From Pelodera strongyloides (lineage: Eukaryota > Nematoda > Chromadorea > Rhabditida > Rhabditidae), in contig JAANDG010000332.1 of NCBI GenBank assembly GCA_036852015.1, positions 1 to 64,000 on the forward strand: a stretch of 64,000 nt of DNA. The letters run 5' to 3'. The position numbers were made by a program, and so were the translations under genes. Below the pieces are notes generated by a model that worked only from the letters and a program-made list of their open reading frames with translations, ran no database searches and was not told where the DNA came from. Shown here in pieces: positions 1 to 11,770 of this stretch (position 1 is the stretch's first letter; each line of letters begins with the position of its first letter).

Positions 1-87
1 AACGTGACTAACTGAACTGAAAAAAAAACAGAAAAGCGACGTAGCTTTGTGTATTGCCGAGGCATATTACTGCAGACTTTTTTTTAG

Positions 88-2115
88 AGAAAAATGGTAA
101 CTTTAAATGCACTCTCCAAACTACATCAGCTGCACCATCACTGACCGCAAATGATAGTTATTTGGTATTGGGAACATTTCCATTTGCTAATGGAAAATGT
201 GAGAATGGAGTGACTTTGGATGGAGTTACCGAGAGACAGCAACAGTTTGGTGGGAATTATGTGAAATAAAGGATCATTAAAACATGTACACTAATAAGTA
301 AAAGACGACGAGACAGGAAAGTATCTGTCTATTTAAAGCGAAATACTGTCCGGTTTTTGAAACACATCGAGTACATCTGCATTCATATGCAACGTATGCA
401 AATGACCATAGGTTAGAATAACAAATCGAGCTAAATTCGAGCAAATTAGCATAAATACATAAGAAATCAGTTGTCCATGACGCGTTTCAAAAACCAGCAG
501 GTATTTCGCTTTAATGCAGATTCCCCCAACTACCGCATTTGGCAATTGAAAGTCTACTACTTCTTTGGCGATCCAAAACTCAACTATTCGGACTGTCAGA
601 ATCTTTGTTCAACATATTCTGCCCATATTCCGACGGTCACTTCCACAGGAGAAGACAGCTTTCTGCGAAGTACGCCATGATACTTTATTAACTTTGAAGA
701 CAATGATGAATTTGCTACGTATCTTGCAAAAAAATGCAGAAAAGCCTTTCTTTTTTTTCAGTTACGAAACTCAAAAAAAGTGGCAAACAAATTAGTAAAT
801 CTAGGCCAAGACGTCTACACTTCAAAAGTACACCATAGTCGCACTCAATTTAGCTCACGACTCAAACCCCACTTATCTTCTTTTTGCTTTCAGTGATGAT
901 TACAAATTACAAGGATCTTTCCAAAAAGGTGCGAATAGGGCTGGTCAGGTTTCCAAGAAATTGTAATAATTTTTTTCCAGCAACCTCCCAAGATTTGAAC
1001 TACCAAACAACTATCACTTCATCGAGTAATATGGTCAGATATCCGATGAATAGTCGAACCTTTTATTTTAACGGAACCAGGGGCTGGGAGTGGAGGTTTG
1101 TTATACCAAAACCATACTAATTGGGCATCGGCTATGTTTATTATCCTAACTGTAACATGCACACTATTGGTAAGCATGTGTTTGTTCTCACCGAGCACAT
1201 GCCTAATATGGAAAAGTAGCAAAATGATTCTTTCCTCGTGAGTCTTATCTTTTAAAGGATCGCAATCACTACAAAATCGTCGTTTTTCTTCGAGTTTACT
1301 TGTATTTAGTAAAGAATAGAGACAAATACTTTACCAATACTGAAAAATTTGAATTCCAAATTCAAACTCAGAACAAGTAGAAAAGTAGTTCTACTAAACT
1401 ACCGCAGGATCACGAAACGTGTTCATACAGCTGCTTCCCGATCGGGAGTTTGCAAATTATTTCGGCAAGTATCTGCATATTATATCTTTACATATACTGC
1501 AAGGGTCTGCAGGCATATCACTACACGTTTCATAATCCCGCGGTAGTTAAGTAGAACTACTTTTCTACTTGTTCACCCCCTGAGTTGGAATTCAAAATTC
1601 AAATTATTCGGTTTTTGGTAAAGTATTTTTCTTTATTCTTTACTAAATTCAAGTAAACTCGAAGCAAAATGATGATTTTGGAGTGACTGCGATCCTTTAA
1701 GAGATGGCACAAACATCTCCATATACAATAACTGGGGCACGAGTGGGCCACAGCACTTCTATAACAAGGACCCAGATCGACCAGACGAATGTGGAGCAGT
1801 GAGTGGTTTATTCTTCAACTTCGCTTATTCTGCTTCCGAACTTTCTTGATTGATGAACCGATCTTCAATTCCTTCTTGTAAAACACCCCTACATGAAAAG
1901 TTAGGAAGCGGGTACGAATCTTGTTCGTACGAATGTATTTTGTGATCAACAAATAGCTTTGTTTCGAGCGTAACGGAATGCTCTCAAACAAACTGACAAA
2001 CAAACTAGTTATAATAAACAAGATTCTTTAGATGAGAAGTACGCTAAACTCATGGAACGACTACGATTGCAGCATAGAAGTGAACTGCATTTGTGAAGAC
2101 ACTGTAGTCACATAA
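88..2115 (+). CDS. Secreted C-type-lectin-like protein, paralogue 1 (5' part outside window)
   Basis: Exons 88-249, 520-669, 981-1095, 1702-1798 and 2032-2115 join in frame to TAA. The signal-peptide and first Cys-rich exons lie upstream of the window. The first exon encodes the end of the Cys-rich N-terminal half (FKCTLQ ... LGTFPFANGKC). The rest is a C-type-lectin-like domain: RIWQLKVYYFF, DCQNLC, GWEWRDGTN, PDECG and SWNDYDC with a final C-x-C. WND is present, but the EPN/QPD-type sugar motif is replaced by GPQ. A TTAA-bounded inverted-repeat element abuts the acceptors at 520 and 1702. Secretion and carbohydrate binding are inferred from the family; calcium-dependent binding is doubtful without EPN. 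A stop-containing alternative exon near 894 was not used because 669 to 981 joins in phase and matches the paralogues. Confidence 0.85.
333..514. mobile_element. TTAA-bounded MITE, GCGAAATACC family
   Basis: TTAA stands at both ends of an inverted repeat reading AAGCGAAATAC...CGGTTTTTGAAAC. Copies occur at 5754, 41963, 58278, 59367 and 62867. The TTAA boundaries suggest piggyBac-type mobilisation (inference). It sits in a lectin intron and stops five bases before the exon. Confidence 0.8.
1252..1700. mobile_element. TTAA-bounded MITE, GGATCGCAGTCACT family
   Basis: The ends read TTAAAGGATCGCAATCACT and, inverted, GTGACTGCGATCCTTTAA. The interior is itself palindromic, with arms around GTAGTTCTACTAAACTACCGC. 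Related copies lie at 28855-29275 and 46441-46874. Its right TTAA forms part of the splice acceptor of the next lectin exon. Confidence 0.85.
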
Positions 2116-2452
2116 TTAAATTATTCTTCTGATGTTACATTGATCCAATTTATTAATAGAAAGTCTTCACTATTTTGTATATTTTCGGTTTTATGTATAT
2201 TCGGTGTGTTGTGCTGTAAATAAATAAACTTCGTAATTTCGATTGGCGTAATGTATGCATATTGTGTATAACAAGTGATATGTGCAGATTTTCTACAGAG
2301 CGTTATGATTATTCCTTTAGAATTGAAAATGTGCTCCAATAGAATCTCTTAGCCTTAGTTAGTGACTTCATATATGGTACGAGGTATAACAGCGAACAAT
2401 GAAATTTATTAGCCAACTACTCAAACGCTGACAGAATTCATTCACTTTTCAA
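2116..2452. other. Convergent intergenic space between lectin genes 1 and 2
   Basis: This is AT-rich 3' flank shared by two genes that end toward each other. An AATAAA-like stretch near 2217 could serve the plus-strand gene, and TTTATT near 2405 the minus-strand gene. No coding pattern is seen. Confidence 0.5.
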
Positions 2453-5400
2453 TCAGGTGACAACATTGTCCTCACAGGCACAGTTCACCGGAACATAGCA
2501 TTCATAGTCATTCCAGCCTTCCCAACTACCGCGCATCTGAACACAATAAATGATAATTAATAATTGTAAATCGTATTAAAGGAGGAGGCTCACGAGAATG
2601 AAGTGCTCAAATAGTTTCTTTTTATCGAAGGATAATGGGTTTATCTTCCAAAAAACAAGTATTATAAGGTTCAGCGCTTTAGTTTGGAGGAATTAATTAA
2701 TCTAAGAACTCGAAGTCAAATAAAATAACCTAGCGTATGCAAGGTAGACTTCAAAGCTAAACATGCAAATTTACAAGTCATTTTGCAAGCCAGCACAAAA
2801 TTTGCATGCCCACTATGGAAATCAATTATTTTTTACGATCCAAAATGTTGATAGAATTCAGAGTTTTATATTGATTTACTCCTTCCAGTTAAAAGCTTTT
2901 GCATTGTAAAGCATGTCTTTCGGAACTTAATACCATCATATTTCGATAAAAGGAAACCATTCGAGCACTTCATTCTCGTGAGCCTCCTCCTTTAAAGGGA
3001 TAGGCCCACGAGAAAAAAGTTTTCCTCAATTCATTTGTACAGAATGTCCAGTATTTCAGAAATATTACGGCGAAAACCGCATTTCTTTATGCCTAGAACT
3101 CGCAGAGTTTTTCCCCGGCAAACAGTTCGGCCAGGGACCGTAATCAGAATCAATTTTTGCGCATTTGGGGCATTACTGTGTTGGAAACGCTTCTTTATTA
3201 TCGTAGGAACGATCTTTATTCGTTTGACCATTATTATATAGAGAAAGAATGCAAATGAACGGATATAAACCGTAGAAAGAATTTTGACTACGGTACCTGG
3301 CCGAACCGTTTGCCGGTGAATACCTCTGCGAGTTCTAGGCTTCAAGCAATGCGGTTTTCACAGTAATATTTCTGAAATTCCCCACATACTGTACAAACAA
3401 AGTGAGGAAAACTTGTTTCTCATGGGCCTCTCCCTTTAAAATTATATTTTGTTTGATATTTTGTATGAAGCATAGCAACGAAAATGTTACTCCGGGTATT
3501 ATACCATCATCTTCGTGGTACGTGGTTTCCGGGAAGAAAAAAATATATTATGGAAGCCAGAAAAATCTAATGAAGTAATTAGACAAAATACTGACTCCTC
3601 CGCACTCCTCCGGTCTAGATGGGTCGTTGTCGTAGAAATAACTCGGACGTGGCCCAACATCGTTCCAGTTTGCATAGGATGTATTTGTCCCATCCCTAAT
3701 TTATTACGGATGGTAATTAGCATAACACGATTTTTTTACTTTCCAGTTTGTAGAACGCAGTTGTGGATGTAATACTGCAGCTTCGTTCATTTGTTTAGGC
3801 GCGTTCGCGTTGCTCTTTCCGAAAGGATTTAATGCTTTGAGGAAGCAAAAAATACAGTATGAATTTGCATGTTGAACATGCACAGATCCAACCCGAACGA
3901 TAAATTTGCATGTTTTCCTTTCGGAAAGAGCAACCCGAACGCGCCCTATACGAGCTGTGCTGTGCGCTACGTGACTTACGATCCACTGATAATTTCTGCC
4001 TTGTAAATGCAAGGATAGAGTATTGATAGTCAACAAATCCAAATGTCAAAGATGCTTATTGCATAATATGATTTGCTTGTGCCTGTCCTAAATGCCGATA
4101 TGACTTGGCATACCTCCACTCCCAGTCTTGACCTTCCGCATTTGGTTGAAAGGTGCGAATATTCAACGGGAAGCGAATGTTGTGATCTTTTCCCAAGTTC
4201 GTCGAATATTTCAAATTGACTCCATTCGTAACTCCTGGAAAAACACCATTTAGAAAAGGCAACGCACAGTGTGCAAATCAAGTAAAATTTTACTTGAGCA
4301 AGTTAGACTACAAATTACAGACATAGTGTTATGCAAATTTATTGAGAAGGTCCGCTTCCACTTCAGTGCTTTGTAGAAACAGTAATTTTGAAGTGGATTG
4401 CTGTCTTTCTATAGTAAAAGAGAGAAGGCTTCAATATACATTATGGTGAAAAACTTAATACTCTTGTAATACTGTACACCTCTTCCCTATCAAAAAAGGA
4501 AAGTTATCTCCTCAAAAATTTGTTGATCTGCAACAGACTTTTCAAGAATTCGTGTTCTTCTGCAGAACTTATAGTGGGTATGTGGGCGTTCCATTTGGCA
4601 CATTGATCCTGACAGTCCGTGTAATTCAACAGTGGTTCGTCAAGGAAATAATACACTTTGTTTTCCCAAACACGATGATGTGGTTTGGCTGAAATATTAT
4701 CTGACTATTATCTGACCTAAGACTAAGCCTAGTCATTGTGTTTTTGTCCACTCACTACGCTTGGATAACTTTTTGCGCAAACAGATGTGTACTAAAAAGA
4801 GTACAAAATACTCACTAAACTGCTGCTGTCTTTCTGCAACTCCTTCCAAGGTGACTCCATTTTGACATTGTCCATTTGCGAATGGAAATGTACCAAGGAT
4901 CAAATAATATTTCCCGGAATTTAGTGTTGGCGCCTTCACATTCGAATGATTGTCACAAGTCACAGCTCCTTTTTCTGTAGTCAAAAAAAAATACTCGTTG
5001 CTTGTTCTTGGTGGTCAAGTTCACGGACGAACACACAAGGTTGATGTTCGCTCTACTTTGAAGTTCTCCGCGGAATGTTCGCGATCCGTTCGGAAATATT
5101 AGCCATAATGAACTTTATCTTTCCCTTGATATCTTGAGCCCTCGCTAGGACCAAATATGTTACTAATTGTAAGTCTAACAATGTACGCGTAAGTCGTCAG
5201 TACAGTTTTATCACAATAGCATTGATACCAGAAAGTCCAACAGAAAGCGAGAAAACTTACTATTTACCGTGATGATACTACCAAAACAAAATTTGGGACT
5301 CATTGCAGCTAGACATTTTTCCGCGCAATCCCTGGCAACTTCATCCGTTATATTCTCGTGACGATCTTCGGACACGAAATAGAATTCGGCAGTTATATCA

Positions 5401-5978
5401 CTGTAGCCGTTGCCTGCATTTTCTTGTGGTTTGACTGTCGTGAACTGAAAAAGCCTTTCCTAGTGGAATTAGCAAAAAGTTTGTGAAAATATTTAAGCTG
5501 TCAAAAAGACTGTAGAGCTATTATAAAATCACAAAAGTAAGACAATTTGTCAGACGTTTCGCATTTGTAGGTCGTCAATGGTTAGGCTCATATGTATTAG
5601 ACTCTTCTACTGCTAGTTCGGTATATGCCCTATCTATTGAATTGTAAACATCTGATCCTTGATGTATTCAACAGCACACCAATTTGCATATATTAGATAA
5701 TGCGTTGTCCAGCATACTAGCATATATCCCAACATATGTGCGCCTTACAAACTTTAAAACACCGACCGGGTTTTGAAACGCATCGTGAACAACTGAATTC
5801 TTTCGTATTTATGCTAATTTGCTCGAATTTATGCTCGTATGCATAAGCTGCATAATAATGCTGATCTACTCGATGTGTTTCAAAAATCGGTCAGTATTTC
5901 GCTTTAAAACTTGTCAAAAGAACGCACCACTATGCAACAAATCGCCCAAATTCTCTTCCATGAAGTCAAGAGCCGCAT
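2453..5978 (-). CDS. Secreted C-type-lectin-like protein, paralogue 2 (282 aa)
   Basis: Exons in coding order: 5928-5978, 5261-5444, 4816-4974, 4539-4688, 4114-4234, 3596-3695 and 2453-2536; together 849 bases in one frame. The first 17 residues (MRLLTSWKRIWAICCIV) look like a signal peptide. Residues about 18-131 form a Cys-rich PAN/CW-like half (SDITAEFYFVSED, CAEKC, LGTFPFANGQC). About 132-282 is the lectin-like domain (HRVWENKVYYFLD, DCQDQC, DWEWRDGTN, PEECGG, WNDYEC, VNCACED). WND is kept and the sugar motif is RPS. A TATA-like site lies about 45 bp upstream of the start. It is the closest relative of paralogue 3, with identical exon lengths, so the pair is a recent tandem duplication. 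Its longest intron carries three inverted-repeat elements. Confidence 0.9.
2576..2995. mobile_element. TTAA-bounded MITE, GGAGGAGGCTCACGAG family
   Basis: TTAAAGGAGGAGGCTCACGA at the left is mirrored by TCGTGAGCCTCCTCCTTTAA at the right. A longer copy is at 7939-8697 and a truncated end is at 62806-62870. Its right TTAA is also the left TTAA of the next element. Confidence 0.85.
2992..3439. mobile_element. TTAA-bounded MITE, GGGATAGGCCCACGAG family
   Basis: TTAAAGGGATAGGCCCACGA is mirrored by CATGGGCCTCTCCCTTTAA. The interior holds a second inverted repeat (ACTCGCAGAG / CTCTGCGAGT). It shares one TTAA with the preceding element. A divergent relative of the interior is seen at about 22590-23010. 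Confidence 0.8.
3797..3948. mobile_element. Small inverted-repeat element, GGCGCGTTCG family
   Basis: Arms read GGCGCGTTCGCGTTGCTCTT and its near-perfect inverse, with TA at the edges. A second copy is at 34538-34735. It lies in the intron between two lectin exons. Confidence 0.75.
5754..5907. mobile_element. TTAA-bounded MITE, GCGAAATACC family
   Basis: It lies in intron 1 of lectin paralogue 2, 20 bases from the signal-peptide exon. The left arm is more diverged than the right. Confidence 0.75.
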
Positions 5979-6020
5979 CTTCTGTTGATTATGCGTGTGT
6001 TGTGTGGTGTCCCATATGGC

Positions 6021-6034
6021 CATATTATATAAAA
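6021..6034 (-). promoter_or_regulatory. TATA-like box of lectin paralogue 2
   Basis: TTTTATATAATATG on the minus strand lies about 45 bp before the start codon. The same box at the same distance precedes paralogue 3, inside a longer conserved flank. Confidence 0.6.
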
Positions 6035-6403
6035 TGATCCTTTTTTTAATAGTCACCTTTTGTGTGTATCATATGGCAACCTCTTTTTCAATTCATTTTA
6101 TGTCCACTTTTGATAGACATTTTTTTTTTCAAAACATTGTCTGGCAATAAGATATTTATTTGTTGTCATGGAACTGCTGTCTAATGTAGAGATTGTGTAA
6201 TGTCTAATCTCTAATGTCCAGCAGGCTTCACAACACAAGGACGACAAGGAAGTTTAAAGTGGTATGGCACGTGGCTTTGGAAAGTATGTTAGTCTACAGC
6301 AATCCCACCTGTTATAAACTTAGTGTCATTCAACAAACAATCAATATAGCAACAAACAATCAAATTTACTAACGTAGCAGCTCAGAACCTGACATCGATA
6401 TAT
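6035..6403. repeat. Duplicated upstream flank of lectin paralogue 2
   Basis: No gene is seen. This stretch matches 11294-11590 over most of its length with small indels, so the duplication that produced the two lectin genes included their promoters. Shared landmarks include CACCTTTTGTGTGTATC and GTCATGGAACTG. Confidence 0.7.
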
Positions 6404-9400
6404 TTAAGTGATAACGTTATCTTCACAGACACAATTCACCGGAACATAGCATTCATAGTCATTCCAGCCTTCCCAATCACCGCGCATCTGAACACAATAA
6501 ACAAGAATTATTAGCCCATATTCTCGCGTCACTGGTAAGCCTCCCAATTGGGAATGACCTACCAGTGGGAGAAAAAGCGCTAATTCTGGTGTACTGGTAG
6601 AAGGCGCGTCGCGTGTAGCGGTTTCCCAATTGGTAGTGGATTGGGAGGGATGTTGCATGCATTAGGCCTACCAGAAGAGATTACCACTACCAGAGCCTAC
6701 CAATGGTAGGCCTCTCCCATTTCCAATCTGGTAGACCTACCAGAGGAGATTGGGAATGGCCTACCAAAATGCCCTTCCCAAAGTGGCCCGAGAATACGGG
6801 TTATTAATTATAAATCGTAGTCGAATTATATTTAGTGTAATAGTTCATATTTTGTCTGTTATAAACGAAATTCTATTAACGAAATTCTACACTCCGTGTA
6901 TTCGTCGATTCAAACTATCAGCTGTGTTACATAGTTCTCAGGAATAGAAGAGAATAATCCAAAAAGATTGAATGAAGTAAACACAAAATACTGACCCCTC
7001 CGCATTCCTCCGGTCTTGATGGGTCGTTGTCGAAGAAATAACTCGGGCAGGGCTTTTTGGTGCTCCAGTTTGCATACGATGTATTTGTCCCATCTCTGGA
7101 TTCAATACTTTTTGAATGAAATTTATTAGGTACATGATAATTATAAGATAATTAAAATGCAAAGCACGCTCACTACGATTGCAGCATTGAAGTAAAGTGC
7201 GTTTGTGAAGACAGTGTGGTGAAATAATTCATTTCACCTTTATCATTTGCTGAGCATCTCAGGACAACCCACTTTATTGAAATTTGTGGAAATACATAAA
7301 CCTCCATCAATTTAACAAAAAGAAAACCTCCACTCCCAATTTTGTCCCTCAGCGTTCGGTTGAAATGTGCGAATATTTATTGGAAATCGTATGTTGTGCT
7401 GATATCCTATGTTCGTCGAATATTGTATCGGTTTTGTCTCCGTAGTCGCTGCAAGGATTTTTTACATTTAAACTTACATTCGTAGTAAATTGTTTGTAAT
7501 ATTGTATGTAACGTTTGTAATAAATTGCTCAGGCCCACGTACAAAAAGTTTCCCCCATTTTCTGTGATAAATCTCCCAGCTTACTGGCTGGCGAAAACCG
7601 CTTTGCATGCTATGCAAAATTGGGGAATTATTTTCCAAATAAGGTCTTTTGAAATGGACCACAGTTTGGGCTTGAATATGTGTTTTTGAGACAAAAATAC
7701 AATGTGTTGCATTCTAAAATGCTTCTTGATATTGATTTAATCAATGTTTACTTATTCTTTTGGGTTTCCAACCTCTTGAACCCCCAGAAACCCTTTTTTT
7801 TTGGCTATTTTTGGGTGTTGACTGTTGACTACGGTAACTAGTTGTGGATCTTCTTTTGCGAATAAATCACCGGTTTTCACAGCCACGATTTAGTAATCCG
7901 GGAGTTTTATCAATAATTGAGGAATACTTTCTGAGTCTTTAAAGGAGGAGGCTCACGAGGTCTAAGTGTACGATTTCTTTCTTCTTATCGATAGGTGATG
8001 GTATTTGCTTCCAATAAACATGTCTTGTGAAGCAAAAGCTTTTAATTAGAAGGAATAAATCAACGTAATGCTCAGAATTTTATCTAAATTCTTGACCGTA
8101 GCCTTTGTGTCCCGAGGGTATCTGGCTCTTATTGTATGTGTCTCGAGGGTATCTAGCTATAGTTGCATCCTTATTGTCTTGTTTTGCGACCACCAGATAC
8201 CCTGGGCCCTGGGGACACACCCAATTACAAAGGCTATGGTATGGAATGTTGATAGAATTATAAGCATTATATCGATTTATTCCTTCTAATTAAAAGCTTT
8301 TGCTTCATAAGGCATGTTTCTTGGAAGCAAATACCATCATCGGCCATTATCTACGTTCAATGTACAAATTCAGGAATTCTAATCTGTCCTCTCGACGTGG
8401 TCGTATCAAAATCATAATCCCGCGGGTGACTAGGAATGTTCGCAGACACTGTTTTGTCCATAGAACTTCACTTATGATTGAGAGTAACCCTCGCCTATTC
8501 CTGTAAACATAATGTTTTTATTTGATGCTTTTATTTTAATCAGATTTACATTTTCACGTTTCATAGTTATTCATTGTGGTATTGCCTCGACAAAACTTGT
8601 GCGACATTTTATGTTCGTAATAAATGTTATGTTAATGTTATCTACCGATAAGAGGAAAGAAATCGTACAATTAGATCTCGTGAGCCTCCTCCTTTAATTA
8701 GGGTGTTTTAGATCTAGGCGAAATACTGCACAATTTAAACAGCTTTCAAGGCAGCATTCTTGTGTGCGTAACCAGTTGCATTAAAAAAATACACTTCAGA
8801 TTTAGTCGGAAAAAGGTCTCGTCTTTCGACTTGTTATTCATGGGCATTAATGGGCTGACCTTTTAGGAACTGATCTTCTTGTGGAGAACTTATAGTGGGT
8901 ATGTGGGCGTTCCATTTGGCACATTGATTCTGACAGTCCGTGTAGGTCATCAATGGCGCATCCAGAAAGTAGTATACTTTGTTCTCCCAAAGGCGAATAT
9001 GAGGCTTGGCTGGAAATAAAATCTTCAAGAGCATGATAATCCAATGCATGGTTTCGAAGCGTATGACTTGTTCCACCGGGCCCAAAGGTCTTCAACATGA
9101 GGCTGACGAGATTCAGGTTACAAATTGTGATATGGCCAGGAGGAATAGCCCATTATTCCCTCGCAGGGTGTGGTTTCAAAGTTTTCACGGGACCAGACTC
9201 GAAATCGGGTTAATAATGGGTTAGGCCCATTTCAGGTAACCAATATATTAGATGACACTATCTGCTTCTCCGTCTCAAATATAGTAGAATGCAATTTTTT
9301 TCCAATTTCCAGGCGCAAAATTCACGCAGTATTCAGCGACCACCCGGCCCCTTCGTCTGTATGCAAGTATGCATATATTTTCTTATACTACTATTTGTTT

Positions 9401-11240
9401 TTACCACAGTCACTTGCATTGAAAACAGTACATAAAATAAAGATTACTCACTAAACTGCTGATGTGTTTGTGCGACGCCCTCCAAAGTCACTCCATTTTG
9501 GCACTGTCCATTTGCGAATGGAAATGTGCCAAGGATCATATAATACTGAGTGCCTTTTAAAGATGGCGCGGGCGGGTTTATTTTATTAGCGCAAGTCACC
9601 GCTCCATTTTCTAAAATAGCTAGCTAATGACTTCTGATGATGCTACATCATCAGACCAGCACGTGAAACATATAATGACCAAGGCATTCGGGCTGAGCCA
9701 CGCTAGACGCTAGACTCGGCGGACTGCATCATGAATAAAGGGGTTTCCAAACAGTTCACCTGGTTCACCACCTCTCCCTCTTACACATACAACCTTCTAC
9801 CATCCTGGTTTTCCGGATTTGTATTATGTCAATTATGTCAAAAACCGGCCTGCACTTCGCTTTAAGGTTTAATTACACCAGTTTGAGGTAATCATCCTGA
9901 TGATGGCTTTTTAACCGAAACGTTGGTGCACAATAAAGATATGTGAAGATCTGTCTTATCTTTATTGGAGAAAAAACCAGGGAGTCTGAAAAGCTCGGCA
10001 CGTGCCTACCCTTTGAAGTATTATGTCAATTGTTCATCCTTTTTTACCACAGATTGCAACTAGATAACTATTATCTAAACATACTGTTTTCCCTTTCAAT
10101 TAGTTTCTAAAGTAAACTACAATCTTGGGTAAAACTTACGTGCTACCGTTATAACACTCCCATAACAAGGCCCTGTTGTCATCGCAGCTAGACATTGTGC
10201 CGCGCACTCCCTTGCAAATTGATCGGTTATATTCTCGTGACGATCTGCGGACACGAAATAGAATTCGGCAGTGATATTACTGTATCCGTTTCCTGCGTTT
10301 TCTTGCGGTTCAACTGTCGTGAACTGAAAGGATAGTAGTTTAGAGGGACATGCTCGTAAGAAATGGATATTCGTGGGTCTGAGGACTGAGCTTTCTACAA
10401 TACGAAATCTATAAAATCGCCTTCATATCAGCCTTTCAAAAGCATTTTTACACCTCTCTCTATGCATATGTTGTTCTCGTCATGCGGATAATGTTATTCA
10501 TATTACACTCTCTATTTATGTTTCGGTACATATACCCTATGGCTCGCCCAAGATGACCGACCGAAAGAAAGACACAAATGATTTCGGTCGTTCAGGATGG
10601 ACGAAAGGGAATTTTTTGAAAGGCATGCAAAACAAGAGACGCATCAAAACCCGAAAAAGATTACTATATTTTTCAACCAGACGGATATCGCTGCCTGAGG
10701 CGACTTTCAATGTTTAAGATGCAGGAACAGTGAGCATATTGTGTGAAACGTTTGCAACGTATCTTGAAAAATCATGAAATAAGGTTCCATTTCGCTTGCT
10801 CAACCTTTACATAATAAGATTTGTTCTAGTATTAAACACCAGTCGGCTCACGCCGCCTGAGGCGACTTACATGGAAATATGATTGGTTTAACATGGGCAT
10901 ACTCTTCAAACGTATCATATTCAAAGCTTCAAACGTATCATAAGAAATTCACATAATAGGAAACAACTGCATATGCATACTTCGATGTTGAGCTGCGAAA
11001 CTCTTTCTATACGCGAACACGAAATTTGCATTTCCGTAACGCACATCGGTATGCAAATTACGCTACAGTTACTCTTTTATATAATAAGATTTTCTTTTCG
11101 GCCGCCCTGAACGGCCGTGAATGGATTTTTTTCTTTCTTTCGGTAATCTGAAACTAGCCCTAAATGTTAAATTGTAGAAAAAATCTCACCAACGCGAAGC
11201 TAATCACCCAAATCCTCGTATAAGTAGTCAAGAGGCGCAT
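6404..11240 (-). CDS. Secreted C-type-lectin-like protein, paralogue 3 (282 aa)
   Basis: Exons in coding order: 11190-11240, 10140-10323, 9452-9610, 8860-9009, 7328-7448, 6996-7095 and 6404-6487; 849 bases, every exon the same length as in paralogue 2. Signal peptide MRLLTTYTRIWVISFAL; Cys-rich half with CAAQC and LGTFPFANGQC; lectin-like half with HIRLWENKVYYFLD, NWEWRDGTN, PEECGG, WNDYEC and VNCVCED. The sugar-motif position reads CPS, with an extra Cys. WND is retained. A TATA-like box lies 41-53 bp upstream. Intron 5 carries a fragment of a plus-strand lectin last exon and intron 4 carries a large MITE. The family is clear; the ligand is not. Confidence 0.9.
6525..6800. repeat. Imperfect palindrome rich in CTACCA / TGGTAG
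   Basis: CATATTCTCGCGTCACTGG at the left is answered by GCCCGAGAATACGGG at the right. Several CTACCAGTGG / CCACTGG-like arms lie between. It is probably a non-autonomous inverted-repeat element inside the last intron of lectin paralogue 3. Confidence 0.55.
7166..7227 (+). pseudogene. Fragment of a plus-strand lectin last exon
   Basis: Plus-strand codons read DYDCSIEVKCVCEDSVVK then TAA, very close to the last exon of paralogue 1 (DYDCSIEVNCICEDTVVT). The first part of that exon is missing. It lies antisense within an intron of paralogue 3, so it is a leftover of an inverted duplication or conversion tract. Confidence 0.75.
7939..8697. mobile_element. Long TTAA-bounded MITE with a nested palindrome
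   Basis: The outer ends match the GGAGGAGGCTCACGAG family. Inside, about 8093-8242 is a separate near-perfect palindrome (ACCGTAGCCTTTG ... CAAAGGCTATGGT), suggesting a second insertion or an internal hairpin arm. It lies in intron 4 of lectin paralogue 3. Confidence 0.8.
10550..11150. repeat. Composite inverted-repeat region in intron 1 of lectin paralogue 3
   Basis: CGACCGAAAGAAAG at the left and CTTTCTTTCGG at the right suggest outer arms. Inside are two GCCTGAGGCGAC blocks. About 10830-11095 reappears in inverted orientation at 19509-19750 inside lectin paralogue 6. Confidence 0.55.
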
Positions 11241-11280
11241 CTTGTGTTGATTATGCGTATGTGGTGGGGTGTATATTCCA

Positions 11281-11293
11281 TATTATATAAAAT
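11281..11293 (-). promoter_or_regulatory. TATA-like box of lectin paralogue 3
   Basis: The same box as upstream of paralogue 2, 41-53 bp before the start codon. This supports a very short 5' UTR. Confidence 0.6.
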
Positions 11294-11770
11294 GGCCCCC
11301 TTTAATAGTCACCTTTTGTGTGTATCGTATAGCAACCTCTTTTTCAATTCATATCCTGTCCACTTTTGATACATTTTTGTTCAAAACATTGTTTGACAAT
11401 AAGATATTTATGTTGTCATGGAACTGTAGAGATTGTGTACTCTCTACTCTCTAATGTCCAGCATGCATGTATTTACGACAAAAAGGAAGTTTAAAGTGGT
11501 ATGGCACGTGGTTTTGAAAAGCATGTTGGTGTACAGCAATCCCATATTTTATAAACTTAGTGTCATCCATTACATACAGGAAAATAACTTTTAACTTCAA
11601 TACGTCGAGTCGGAGCATCGCACCGAAGTACCGAGAGTGAGACAGAGACCGGTAAAATAAAGATAACTAAGCTGTCTACATCTTACGTGACTCAAACGCA
11701 TACAACCTCGCTATTATAACGTGTAGTAATTTCTTGATAAATTGAAAAAAAAAAAAAAAAAATAGAAATG
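11294..11770. repeat. Intergenic flank duplicated from 6035-6403
   Basis: It holds the second copy of the promoter-side flank of the lectin pair. A poly-A run of about 18 bases near 11747 follows. No open coding pattern is seen. Confidence 0.6.
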